This document shows, piece after piece, positions 1-8,703 of a DNA stretch of 64,000 bases. Numbering within the stretch: the stretch's first letter is position 1; each line of letters begins with the position of its first letter. The translations under genes were made by a program, and so were the position numbers. Below the pieces are notes generated by a model. That model was not told the DNA's origin, ran no database searches, and worked only from the letters and a program-made list of their open reading frames with translations. The stretch is from Marinospirillum celere (GTDB lineage: Bacteria > Pseudomonadota > Gammaproteobacteria > Pseudomonadales > Halomonadaceae), in the NCBI RefSeq assembly GCF_900112235.1, contig NZ_FOLH01000001.1, positions 620,001 through 684,000 on the forward strand, written 5' to 3'.

Positions 1-1071
1 GCATGCGATTTCATCTTCGCTTAGCCCAATCCTTTGTAAAGTGGTGCTATTTGAGCTATTCGTACCACTATTGCAAGCAGAACTAGTAGATAAGCAGAAA
101 TATGGTTGCATGGCATTCACTAACTCAGATGCGTTAAAACCTAATATAGTGATGCTTAAATTTCCTGGGTGAGTGTTGCTAGAGTTGCCATTTACCTTGA
201 ATTTAATTTTGTTTTTGATTAGGCCGTTTATTAGTGCTTTTCTGGCATTGTTATATTTAATGATATCTGTTTCTATTTCGCGCGCTATGATTCTTGCTGC
301 TTCACCAAACCCAACACAAAGTGGGGTTGGCAGTGTGCCTGCTCTAAGCCCATTTTGTTGGCCACCTCCATGAAGAAGTGGTGGGAGGCTGCTTAGTAGT
401 GCTGTGTGTATAAATAGTGCACCTATACCTTTAGGGCCATACATTTTGTGTGCTGAGAAACTCATGAAATCTACATCCCATGCTAAAACATCAATAAGTT
501 GATTGGTTGTCGCTTGAGCTGCATCGGTGTGGAAAAGGACACCCTGCTCATGTGCAAGGTTTGAAAGAGCAGGAATATCTTGCACTGTACCTACCTCATT
601 GTTAACGGCCATGATCGATACCAACAAAACATCTTCGTCTAATAACTTCTTATAGCATTCCATGTCGATGAGACCAGTTGGGTGGACAGGTAACTCAACT
701 ATTTTGTAGCCCAGAAGCTCTGCATAGAAGAAAGCGGGTTCGCTTACGCTCTTGTGCTCGATAGAGCTGATGAGTATTGTCCTTCGGTCTGTTTTGTTTG
801 CCATCATTGTTGCAGCAAACACATGGTTATTCGACTCTGTTGCACCTGAGGTAAACAGAACCTCTTCTGGAAGTGCATTTATTAGGCTGGCGACCTGTTC
901 TTTAGCTCTGGTTACTGCCTTTGCGGCGTTCCAACCTAAGCTATGTTCATCGGAGTGGGGGTTGCCAAATTCTTCCTTGTAATAGGGTTTCATGGCTTCG
1001 AAAACCCTTGGGTCGACAGGAGTAGTGGCTTGGTAGTCAAAATAAATAGGTTCGTGCTTTTCGATAGCCAT
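1..1071 (-). CDS. sspA: SspA/DndA-type cysteine desulfurase (3' end cut by window edge)
   Basis: PLP-dependent cysteine desulfurase, read directly from the minus strand and open from the ATG at 1069-1071 to base 1 (357 residues seen, close to the usual 380-400). It frees sulfur from cysteine and hands it to the phosphorothioation machinery. The PLP lysine sits in the SAHKMYGPKG motif (about Lys209), TDAAQ is at about 182-186, and the persulfide cysteine is in SSACNSG (about Cys333). The family is shared with IscS/NifS. The call as SspA rests on divergent pairing with sspBCD across a 100-bp promoter region. It could equally be named DndA; the neighbours favour Ssp over Dnd. Confidence 0.88.
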   Translation of the reverse strand, partial: MAIEKHEPIYFDYQATTPVDPRVFEAMKPYYKEEFGNPHSDEHSLGWNAAKAVTRAKEQVASLINALPEEVLFTSGATESNNHVFAATMMANKTDRRTILISSIEHKSVSEPAFFYAELLGYKIVELPVHPTGLIDMECYKKLLDEDVLLVSIMAVNNEVGTVQDIPALSNLAHEQGVLFHTDAAQATTNQLIDVLAWDVDFMSFSAHKMYGPKGIGALFIHTALLSSLPPLLHGGGQQNGLRAGTLPTPLCVGFGEAARIIAREIETDIIKYNNARKALINGLIKNKIKFKVNGNSSNTHPGNLSITILGFNASELVNAMQPYFCLSTSSACNSGTNSSNSTTLQRIGLSEDEIAC

Positions 1072-1171
1072 TATCTGCTCTTTTTGTTTCAACTGGAGGA
1101 TGCTTCCAGTTGTTGACCTTAGTTTCTTTAGTCGTTAATGTCTAGCCTGGACACAACCTCCAGGGGAAAAA
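1072..1171. promoter_or_regulatory. Divergent sspA/sspBCD promoter with two CTGGA-N7-TCCAG operators
   Basis: A sigma70-like promoter reads rightward: TTGACC at 1113-1118, a 17-bp spacer, TAATGT at 1136-1141. Two inverted repeats share the form CTGGA-N7-TCCAG: 1093-1109, just upstream of the -35 (extended to 8-bp arms at 1090-1097/1105-1112), and 1147-1163, downstream of the -10 and running into the sspB ribosome site (AGGGG). This looks like a repressor gripping both sides of the promoter. No regulator gene is seen next to it. Confidence 0.55.
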
Positions 1172-2134
1172 ATGCTTAGCAGTTCACTTTTTGAAACGGG
1201 CTATGTGCCTCAGCTTTCAGGTCACGAAACCTTCCCAATGCGCTATGGATGGCTAAAAAAAGCCTACGACGCGGTTCAAGAAACTCGAGATCTGGATGAA
1301 AATCACTCTATTTTCAATGATGTATCTGCTATCGCTCGGTTTGGCGTGGGCAAGAACATGGTGGCATCAATTCGACACTGGGCAACTCAATGCGATGTCA
1401 TTCAGTCAGGACGTAAAGGGGCTGCGGCTGAGCCTGGTTTTGTAGGTGACAAGATTTTTGCTGAGGGGGGGATGGACCCATTCATGGAAAACCCTTCCAC
1501 TCTTTGGCTGCTTCATTGGAAGCTGGCCTCAAACCCCCATTTAACAACCTGGTTTTGGGTGTTTAACCATTTTTCAGGTGATCATTTTGAGCGAGACACA
1601 CTTGTCAGTGCGCTTGTTAAGCTGGGACAGGAACGTAACTGGTCACGAGTAACGCCATCAACGATTAAAAGAGATGTTGATTGCTTCGTTAGAACCTATG
1701 TAGCCAAGCCAGCCACGAATAAGCAGACACATGAAGATACCATGGAGTCACCTTTAACAGAACTCAGTCTAATCAAGCCTATCGGTAAAAAAGATGGTTT
1801 TAGAATAATTCGTGGCCCTAAAGTGACACTAGGTGATGGGATTTTTACCTTTGCGCTTATTGATTTTTGGGCTAAGAGCACTAGTGCAAATACGCTATCT
1901 TTTGAGGCTATAGCTCACAAGCCAGGCTCACCTGGCAAGGTTTTTCAACTCAGTGAAGATGATCTGGTTGATCGCCTCTCACGTATTGATGCTTTCACTC
2001 ATGGGGGCATTCGGTGGTCAGAGACAGCTGGCCTGAAGCAACTTGTTCGCAGTAAGCCGCCATCCGATATCGATATTTCCTTCTATTTAGCTGAGGATTA
2101 TTCAACTGAACATCAGGGAGCAAGGGGCCAATGA
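1172..2134 (+). CDS. sspB: SspB, DUF4007-family phosphorothioation protein
   Basis: A 320-residue protein of the DUF4007 type, recognised from its N-terminus (LSGHETFPMRYGWLKKAYDA) and the FGVGKNMV segment typical of the family. In published Ssp systems SspB is a DNA nickase needed, with SspC and SspD, to place a phosphorothioate on one DNA strand. The ATG at 1172 follows an AGGGG ribosome site. Its last codons overlap sspC by 4 bp (ATGA), so translation is probably coupled. The family and synteny are seen here; the nickase activity is known only from homologues. Confidence 0.88.
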   Translation: MLSSSLFETGYVPQLSGHETFPMRYGWLKKAYDAVQETRDLDENHSIFNDVSAIARFGVGKNMVASIRHWATQCDVIQSGRKGAAAEPGFVGDKIFAEGGMDPFMENPSTLWLLHWKLASNPHLTTWFWVFNHFSGDHFERDTLVSALVKLGQERNWSRVTPSTIKRDVDCFVRTYVAKPATNKQTHEDTMESPLTELSLIKPIGKKDGFRIIRGPKVTLGDGIFTFALIDFWAKSTSANTLSFEAIAHKPGSPGKVFQLSEDDLVDRLSRIDAFTHGGIRWSETAGLKQLVRSKPPSDIDISFYLAEDYSTEHQGARGQ

Positions 2135-5100
2135 GTTTAGCCAGCGAAGTTTACGTTGAAAGAAGGTTTCAGCGCTCAATTCGTATCGACTCGGATATGC
2201 AAGATAAGGATGCTTTAAGTGGCTTTATCTGTCCGCAATCATCTGCTGATGTTCTGATCAGAATGGCTGAGCATATTAGCAATGGTCAAACAGCCTTCAC
2301 TTGGACAGGCCCCTACGGGTGTGGCAAGTCAAGTCTGGTTATTGCCTTGAGTCACTTGATTTCTAATGATCAGAACACCCGAAAGGAAGCTGCGCTAGCA
2401 GTTGGGCAGCCCGCTGCAGAAGCCGTATGGAAAGCCTTGCCCGTAGGTATGGGGCAGTGGCAGATACTGCCAGTAGTTGGCCAGCGAGCATCTGTGCACA
2501 GCGTTATTGGTGACTCCCTCATCGAAGAGGGTTTTGTGAACTCAGTGCCTTCAACTGGCTGGACAGATAAAAGTTTAATTAAGACGCTAACAACCCTCGC
2601 CAAGAAATCCGGTCTAGTTATCTTTATTGATGAGATGGGTAAGTTTCTTGAGGCAGCCGCTCGCAGGGGCGAGGATTTATACTTTTTCCAGTTGCTTGCC
2701 GAGGCTGCAACTCGCTCTGATGGCCGGCTTGTTGTTGTAGGCATACTTCACCAGTCATTTGAAGAGTATGCAAGTCGCTTGTCGAGAGATGCTCGTGATG
2801 AGTGGTCTAAGATTCAGGGGCGTTTTGCTGACTTAGCTGTCAATACAGCAGGTGAAGAGCAGATCGACTTACTTTCTCGTGCCATTCACTCTAAACATAA
2901 AGGCGTGCGGGCGAGTGCTGCGGCCCTCTCTACGGCTGGAGTAATGAAGGAAAACAAGCCAGGGGTTGGTGATGATATTGCGCAGTTGCTTGAAGATACC
3001 TGGCCACTCCACCCTGTAGTAGCCGCACTTCTAGGGCCGATTTCTCGCCGACGTTTCGGCCAAAACCAGCGCAGTCTTTTTGGTTTTCTGAACTCTGCTG
3101 AGCCTGAAGGCTTTCAGGACTATCTTCGTGCCTCAGCTGAACCTGCAGAAAGGTACTCCCCAGCGCGCTTGTGGGATTATTTAAGAATTAATCTTGAGCC
3201 AACCATTATTGCTTCTCCTGATGGGCATCGCTGGGCGATGGCTGCCGAAGTTGTAGATCGGTGTGAAGCGCAAACGAACTCGAGTGCTCATGTTGATCTC
3301 TTAAAGACAATTGCTGTAATAGACCTTTTCCGCGAGCGCTCTGGCCTCTATGCGACCTCCAAGCTTCTACGTGAGTCGCTTAATGTGCCTAAAAAGCGCG
3401 TAGACGAAGCGCTAGCTGACCTTAAATCCTGGTCATTCATTATCTACCGAAAACATACCCGCGCTTATGCAATTTTTGCGGGTAGCGATTTTGATGTTGA
3501 AAAAGCAACTGAAAAAGCGCGTGAAGAGGTGAGTGATGTTGATTTTCAGCTGCTGCAACAGATGGCTGGGCTTCAGCCTGTTCTAGCCAAACGACACTAT
3601 TTTGAAACAGGAGCCTTGCGTTGGTTTGATGTAAAGCTAGGCTCTTTGGAAGGCGTTGGTCAGGCACTTTTAAATTTTGTGCCTGAGAAGGGTGTCGTTG
3701 GCCTCTACTACCTTGCACTACCTACTTCCAATGAAAGTACTGAAGAGGCAAAAGAGCTTTGTGTAGAGGCCACAATTGCTGCAAAAGAACGAGGACAGCA
3801 GGTTATTTTGGGTTATCCCACACAGGCCTGGACCATTATTGATTTATCTAAAGAGCTCAAAGCCCTTGAGAAGGTGCGAGACGAGTCTACTGAAATCCAG
3901 GGGGACATGGTAGCCCGCCGTGAAATTACTAGCAGGCTAATTCTGCTTCAAAATCAGCTGGAAGCAGAGTTGCAGACGGCCATGATGAACGCGGTTTGGT
4001 TTAAAGATGGTACCCATCTCGAAAACCTCAGCATTAAGAGCTTGAACAACAAAGCTTCTGACGTTGCTGATGCCCTCTATTATGGCTCCCCAAAAATAAG
4101 CAACGAACTGCTTAACCGTAACAAGCCATCGAGCAATGCCATTGCTGCTCAGAATGCTTTAACAAGAGCCATGGTGCTTAACAACGGCGAAGAGCGCCTA
4201 GGCATAGTCGGCTATCCTGCTGAAGGGGGGCTATTTGAGTCACTTTTAGCAAATACCGGCCTTTACTGCCAGGGTGAGCAGGGTTATGGGTTTGTAAAGC
4301 CTAGCAAAGAAAAAGACGCAGCCCGTTTGCTGCCCGCTTGGGAAGCGGCTGCCGAGCTACTTGAGCAAGATTCTGAGCGCAGTGTCGCTATGAGTGAGAT
4401 TTATGCCCTATGGGAGTCAGAGCCCTATGGTGTAAAAAAAGGGCTGATGCCGGTACTTGCCGTAGCTTTCATTCTATCAAATCGAGAGCATCTTGCTTTT
4501 TATCGCGAAGGAATTTTTCAATCTAGTTTTACTGATCTTGAGGTCGATTATCTTTCCAAAGATCCAGACTCAATACAGTTGCGTTGGATGGACTTGACGC
4601 ATGTTTCCAAGCATCTGCTCTCTAGCCTGGCAGACTTGGTGCGCAGGCTCGATCCTAATAACCCTTTGCAAGAGCTTGCTCCGATCGATATCGGGCGTGG
4701 CCTTGTTTCAGTTTTTGACCGTCTACCTGAGTGGACCAAGCGTACTAGCCGTCTTTCAGCGCTTGCAATCAAGGCGCGCAGTGTCTTCAAACATGCGAGC
4801 GACCCGAATCAACTTTTATTCAATGACTTACCCTCACTTCACAGTGAAAACGTTGATATTCAAGATCCAGCTTTGGCCAAGGCGGTCACGAATACCATTG
4901 ATGAAGCCCTAACCGAGTTGGTGGAAGCTTACCCTAAAATGCTTCAGCGTATGGCTGGCTTATTGTTGACAGAGCTTCACGTACCTAGTGATTCAGCCCA
5001 AGCGTTGAAAGAACTCAATGATCGTGCAACCAACATTAAACAGATGTCAGGCGATTTTCGTGTCGATGCGTTTATTGGAAGGATGACTATTTTTGATGGT

Positions 5101-5481
5101 AGCGATGTCGCTGTGGAAGGGCTGGGAAGCCTTGCAGCCAACAAACCGCCACGCGACTGGGTCGATGCGGACCTTGATGGCGCTTTTATCGAGATTGCTA
5201 ACCTGGCACAAAAGTTCGTCAGAACAGAAAGCTATGCGCATGTTCAGGGTCGAAAAGACAAACGCAAATCACTGGCAGTTATCCTGTCACAAGAGGGGCG
5301 AGCTAAGCCTCTGCACTATGATTTTCATATTGCTGAGAGTGAGCAGAAAGAGGTTGATGACTTGGTGAGTCGCTTGAAACAGATAGCGACGCCTGAATCC
5401 ATCAAAAAAGAAATTCTACTAGCTGCCTTGGCTGAGCTTAGCGGTGAATATATAGGTAGTGAGGAGTTGGGTAATGAGTAA
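2131..5481 (+). CDS. sspC: SspC, large P-loop ATPase of the phosphorothioation complex
   Basis: An 1116-residue ATPase. Walker A is GPYGCGKSS (about 60-68) and Walker B is LVIFIDEMGK (acidic pair about 167-168). The remainder is long, mixed helical sequence with no motif I can name. In Ssp systems SspC supplies ATPase activity to SspB and SspD. It starts at ATG 2131 after AAGGGG, overlaps sspB by 4 bp, and its stop at 5479-5481 overlaps the sspD start. The operon position is the strongest evidence that it is SspC rather than another STAND-like ATPase. Confidence 0.85.
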   Translation: MSLASEVYVERRFQRSIRIDSDMQDKDALSGFICPQSSADVLIRMAEHISNGQTAFTWTGPYGCGKSSLVIALSHLISNDQNTRKEAALAVGQPAAEAVWKALPVGMGQWQILPVVGQRASVHSVIGDSLIEEGFVNSVPSTGWTDKSLIKTLTTLAKKSGLVIFIDEMGKFLEAAARRGEDLYFFQLLAEAATRSDGRLVVVGILHQSFEEYASRLSRDARDEWSKIQGRFADLAVNTAGEEQIDLLSRAIHSKHKGVRASAAALSTAGVMKENKPGVGDDIAQLLEDTWPLHPVVAALLGPISRRRFGQNQRSLFGFLNSAEPEGFQDYLRASAEPAERYSPARLWDYLRINLEPTIIASPDGHRWAMAAEVVDRCEAQTNSSAHVDLLKTIAVIDLFRERSGLYATSKLLRESLNVPKKRVDEALADLKSWSFIIYRKHTRAYAIFAGSDFDVEKATEKAREEVSDVDFQLLQQMAGLQPVLAKRHYFETGALRWFDVKLGSLEGVGQALLNFVPEKGVVGLYYLALPTSNESTEEAKELCVEATIAAKERGQQVILGYPTQAWTIIDLSKELKALEKVRDESTEIQGDMVARREITSRLILLQNQLEAELQTAMMNAVWFKDGTHLENLSIKSLNNKASDVADALYYGSPKISNELLNRNKPSSNAIAAQNALTRAMVLNNGEERLGIVGYPAEGGLFESLLANTGLYCQGEQGYGFVKPSKEKDAARLLPAWEAAAELLEQDSERSVAMSEIYALWESEPYGVKKGLMPVLAVAFILSNREHLAFYREGIFQSSFTDLEVDYLSKDPDSIQLRWMDLTHVSKHLLSSLADLVRRLDPNNPLQELAPIDIGRGLVSVFDRLPEWTKRTSRLSALAIKARSVFKHASDPNQLLFNDLPSLHSENVDIQDPALAKAVTNTIDEALTELVEAYPKMLQRMAGLLLTELHVPSDSAQALKELNDRATNIKQMSGDFRVDAFIGRMTIFDGSDVAVEGLGSLAANKPPRDWVDADLDGAFIEIANLAQKFVRTESYAHVQGRKDKRKSLAVILSQEGRAKPLHYDFHIAESEQKEVDDLVSRLKQIATPESIKKEILLAALAELSGEYIGSEELGNE

Positions 5482-6307
5482 TGAAAAGCATGTTTTAGGG
5501 CTTTCAGGCGGCAAAGATAGTGCTGCTTTGGCTATCTATATGCGACAGAATCACCCTGAACTGGATATCGACTACTTCTTCACTGACACTGGTAAAGAGC
5601 TGCCAGAAGTATATGAGTATTTAGGTAAGCTAGAAGGCTTCCTCGGCAAGCCAATTCTAAGACTAAACCCAAATAGGGACTTTGATTACTGGCTCAAACA
5701 GTACAATAACTTCTTGCCATCTGCTCAAACTAGGTGGTGTACCCGCCAAATGAAGTTGAAGCCCTTTGAGGATTGGGTTAAACCCATGCTTAAAGAAGGC
5801 AAAATCATCCATAGCTATGTTGCCATCAGGTCTGATGAGCCTTATCGAGAAGGCTACAACGCAACGCAAGAAAAGCTGAAGATTCACCTTCCTTTTAGAG
5901 AAGATGGCATCGACAAGCCTGCAGTTGCAGAAATCCTAGAAAACTCAGGGCTAGGTTGGCCAACCTACTATGAATGGCGCTCACGAAGCGGCTGCACTTT
6001 CTGCTTCTATCAGCAAAAGATCGAGTGGGTGGGGCTGTTGGAGCGCCACCCAGAAGCATTTCAAGAGGCCATGAGCTACGAAAAAAACTCTCTGGATCAT
6101 GGGTCACCCTTCACCTGGACGGAAGGCGAACCGCTGACTGAGCTAATGAAGCCAGAAAGGATTGAGCAAATTAAAGCAGATCATGAAAAGCGGGTAGCTC
6201 GAATTCAGTCACGCAAGGCAATCAATCCCTTGAGACCAGAAAAAGAGACCATAGACATCGATGATGTCTATGGTCAGGCTAAGTACTGCGTTACATGTCA
6301 TAAGTAG
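5474..6307 (+). CDS. sspD: SspD, PAPS-reductase-like ATP pyrophosphatase
   Basis: A 277-residue PP-loop protein of the DndC/SspD/CysH type that activates the DNA backbone for sulfur insertion using ATP. The PP-loop SGGKDS is at residues 11-16. Cysteines in RWCTRQ, GCTFC and the C-terminal YCVTCHK are arranged as in iron-sulfur-binding DndC relatives. I chose ATG 5474 because GAGGAG lies 7 nt upstream; an in-frame GTG at 5459 has no such site. It overlaps the end of sspC by 8 bp and is the last gene of the sspBCD operon. A 29-bp perfect palindrome (6247-6275) lies in its final codons. Confidence 0.9.
   Translation: MSNEKHVLGLSGGKDSAALAIYMRQNHPELDIDYFFTDTGKELPEVYEYLGKLEGFLGKPILRLNPNRDFDYWLKQYNNFLPSAQTRWCTRQMKLKPFEDWVKPMLKEGKIIHSYVAIRSDEPYREGYNATQEKLKIHLPFREDGIDKPAVAEILENSGLGWPTYYEWRSRSGCTFCFYQQKIEWVGLLERHPEAFQEAMSYEKNSLDHGSPFTWTEGEPLTELMKPERIEQIKADHEKRVARIQSRKAINPLRPEKETIDIDDVYGQAKYCVTCHK
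6247..6275. repeat. 29-bp perfect palindrome inside the 3' end of sspD
   Basis: Two 13-bp arms (6247-6259 and 6263-6275) match perfectly around GAT. The repeat is in coding sequence about 30 bp before the sspD stop, in the narrow gap before convergent sspE. There is no T-run, so it is not a classical intrinsic terminator. It could be an RNA hairpin protecting or attenuating the convergent transcripts, or a protein-binding site. Each arm contains CCA/TGG, the reported Ssp modification core, but CCA is common. Confidence 0.7.
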
Positions 6308-6310
6308 TAA

Positions 6311-8515
6311 TCAGTTTATTCTGACAGCCATTACAAAAAGCTCGATCAGTCTGCTCTTACGCTGCTGAAAAAAACTTTGGACTGGCACCCTATCTCCTTG
6401 AGTATTTTCTTTGGAGTTATTGTCAAAAATACTCAAAGCCTCATCATATAAAAAGTGCCCCTGTGAGATTCCTGCTTCCCTGAAGTGTTCGAATGAGAAA
6501 CATAAAGGCTTGTTATTTTTATCTCTATTTTCGCTGTCAGGTAAAGGCATCATGTTCCCTAAACTGTGAACAAAAGAGTCTCTGTCCTCATCTGTGAAAT
6601 ATGCACTCATATGGTGTGGGTCAGGATTGCTTGCCTCCATATGGTCTAGTTGTAGCTTCGAAGCGTTGTTTATATTCAAAGCAATGGTTGCTGTGTTTAG
6701 ATGCCCATCGTCATTTAGATGGCTCTTTATAAGCTTTGCAAATAGTATTTTTATCTTTAAGTGTGCATTCTTGTTTTTGTATTTCCAGTCTGAAAGCCAG
6801 GCTTTAAATTCCTCGGTCGGTTCTGCGCTATCAAATGTCATTGGCGCCGTTCCGGCTGCCGATGTGCTGTTAAAGTGATTAATCATGTTTACTGAAAAGT
6901 TTCTAGGCCCCTCGGCAGAGCTATGTAACATTGCAGAACTCCAGACGTGTTTTGACTGGCTTTCTATTTTTGTTAACATTTCATTGTAATTATTCCCTGG
7001 ATTTGTTCGATCATTTTTTGATAAGAGAAAAGCAATACTGTTTATGCCCTCGTGTCTCGGATTTACTCCAACTGATTCTTCTATGCATTTTAATGTGAAA
7101 TTGAAAAGACCGCTGAGAACACCCTCTTGACCAAGTGCTAGCAAAAATAAAGTTGTTTTTTTAAAGTTAGTTGCGGAGGTGTCGAATTCAGCAGTAAGGG
7201 CATGTGAGTCCCTTGACTTAAATCTTGCGTCAGTTTCGTCAAGCAAGACCCTTACAATGTAGAATATATTGAAGTGGCGCTCAAAGTCTTCGGTGCTATA
7301 ATTGTCTTTATTTTCTAAGTGGCGCTGTATAGACCTCCTATATCCTTCGCCACGGTTAAAGAGTAGCGAGGAGTCACCGGTGATATAAACAATTGCCAGG
7401 TATGCAATTAGTTTTCTTTTGCTGTCTGCGGCATTTCTGAAGATTTTGTCAACCCATAACTCATCCATGCGCTGGATATATTTATCGATTTCATTTTCAC
7501 TTAGCACTTCATAGTTAGATGTCACATATTTTTTATAAAATTGATTCTTTATTAGGTCTAGATCATCAAGGGCAAGTGATCTATCGTTCAAAACTTCAAA
7601 TAAAGTATATGCATCGTTTGCAGATCCTGTTTGAATTACGCATAAAGATATCTGATCTAGAAATGCATCAATTTTATTTATTATTCTTCTTGCTTTTTGA
7701 AATGAGTTTTGTGCTTCGCCTTCGGCTAAAGCCAATCTATTAAATTCATCAAAAATGCATAGTATTGCTTGTGCGTACTTTTTCTTATGCTCCGAATCTA
7801 AGCTTCCAATATCATGGTAGAGCTCGATTTCTAGATTATTATTCTGTCCCATCACGATTCTGCACTGACTTAATACGTCTATTAAGTGGTCGTTGAATGA
7901 GCTTCTATCGTATTTAATTGATAGTTCATTTTCTTGGAACAGTTGTTCTTGTTTCATCTTGTGTTCATTTTTGTAATTCTCACTGTCCTCATCGACTGCT
8001 GGCAAGCCAATCTGCCTTAGTAGTGAGCTTATATGTTCTTCGGCATTTGGAGTGTTTAAATTGCTAAATATTTCGCTTATTTGTTCGTTGATGGTTTCTT
8101 CGAGGTTGTTTGTATCATTGGATTTGAATAAGTAATCTCTAGATTTTATGTAGCCAGGAACAATTGCGGGGGCGTTAATTATGTTGGTGGTTACTGTAAT
8201 TGATTTTTGTATAGAGAAGCGCGAAAGTAAAAACTTGATGAAGTTTGCTAGAAATATTGTTGTGTAACGCTGCTGCCCATCTATTAGCTCATGCTCTTCT
8301 GGCTTAGCTACGGTTACAATTGAGCCGGAAAAGTATTTGCTACCGGATTCATTGCTCCAGTCTTGTATGAGTTTTACTATGTTTTCATCGTGCCACTTGT
8401 ATGGTCTCTGGTAGTGAGGTATTTTTATTGTTTTTGATGAATTTTGGTTTTCGTTCGTTGTCATATCTTGTGTTAGATTGTAAAAACTTCTTATTGCTGC
8501 GCCTTTGAGGTCCAT
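6311..8515 (-). CDS. sspE: SspE, phosphorothioation-sensing restriction protein (DUF262 + HNH)
   Basis: A 734-residue restriction effector. The N-terminal DUF262 domain has IPHYQRPYKW (about 32-41) and the NTP-binding DGQQR motif (79-83). The C-terminal DUF1524/HNH-like nuclease has LQLDH (His about 625) and LGNMMPL (Asn about 654). Published SspE senses phosphorothioates, hydrolyses GTP and nicks foreign DNA. The ATG at 8515 follows GGAG by 6 nt. It lies tail to tail with sspD, with 3 bp between stops. Its base composition is clearly AT-richer than the genes from 8.7 kb on, suggesting separate ancestry. Confidence 0.88.
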   Translation of the reverse strand: MDLKGAAIRSFYNLTQDMTTNENQNSSKTIKIPHYQRPYKWHDENIVKLIQDWSNESGSKYFSGSIVTVAKPEEHELIDGQQRYTTIFLANFIKFLLSRFSIQKSITVTTNIINAPAIVPGYIKSRDYLFKSNDTNNLEETINEQISEIFSNLNTPNAEEHISSLLRQIGLPAVDEDSENYKNEHKMKQEQLFQENELSIKYDRSSFNDHLIDVLSQCRIVMGQNNNLEIELYHDIGSLDSEHKKKYAQAILCIFDEFNRLALAEGEAQNSFQKARRIINKIDAFLDQISLCVIQTGSANDAYTLFEVLNDRSLALDDLDLIKNQFYKKYVTSNYEVLSENEIDKYIQRMDELWVDKIFRNAADSKRKLIAYLAIVYITGDSSLLFNRGEGYRRSIQRHLENKDNYSTEDFERHFNIFYIVRVLLDETDARFKSRDSHALTAEFDTSATNFKKTTLFLLALGQEGVLSGLFNFTLKCIEESVGVNPRHEGINSIAFLLSKNDRTNPGNNYNEMLTKIESQSKHVWSSAMLHSSAEGPRNFSVNMINHFNSTSAAGTAPMTFDSAEPTEEFKAWLSDWKYKNKNAHLKIKILFAKLIKSHLNDDGHLNTATIALNINNASKLQLDHMEASNPDPHHMSAYFTDEDRDSFVHSLGNMMPLPDSENRDKNNKPLCFSFEHFREAGISQGHFLYDEALSIFDNNSKENTQGDRVPVQSFFQQRKSRLIELFVMAVRIN

Positions 8516-8589
8516 GCTAGCTCCAATTATCTTAGCCTAAAATTATTGTGTTTGATGCTTCTTCATTTTTCGTAGTTATCTAATAACAT

Positions 8590-8618
8590 CTTATAAATGA
8601 CTTTATTTTGCAGTGCAA
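8590..8618 (-). promoter_or_regulatory. Predicted sspE promoter
   Basis: On the minus strand TTGCAC (8613-8618), a 17-bp spacer and TATAAG (8590-8595) form a good sigma70-type promoter about 75 bp before the sspE start. It lies in the 188-bp gap after the NERD-helicase gene, so sspE need not depend on read-through. Confidence 0.5.
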
Positions 8619-8703
8619 TTTTAAACACAGTGTCTTGGTATTGTTACTGCTGCTGTTTCTCGCATAGGTAGTTTTCTTGTTCGCTCACCTTTCCATTTAG
8701 ACC

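Noticed and set aside
1-8515. Dnd rather than Ssp phosphorothioation system
   Set aside because: There is no DndB, DndD or DndE; a DUF4007 protein, the SspC-type ATPase and a DUF262-HNH effector are present instead.
8590-8618. NERD-helicase and sspE as one simple operon
   Set aside because: They share a strand, but a 188-bp gap with a good promoter and a sharp change in base composition separates them.
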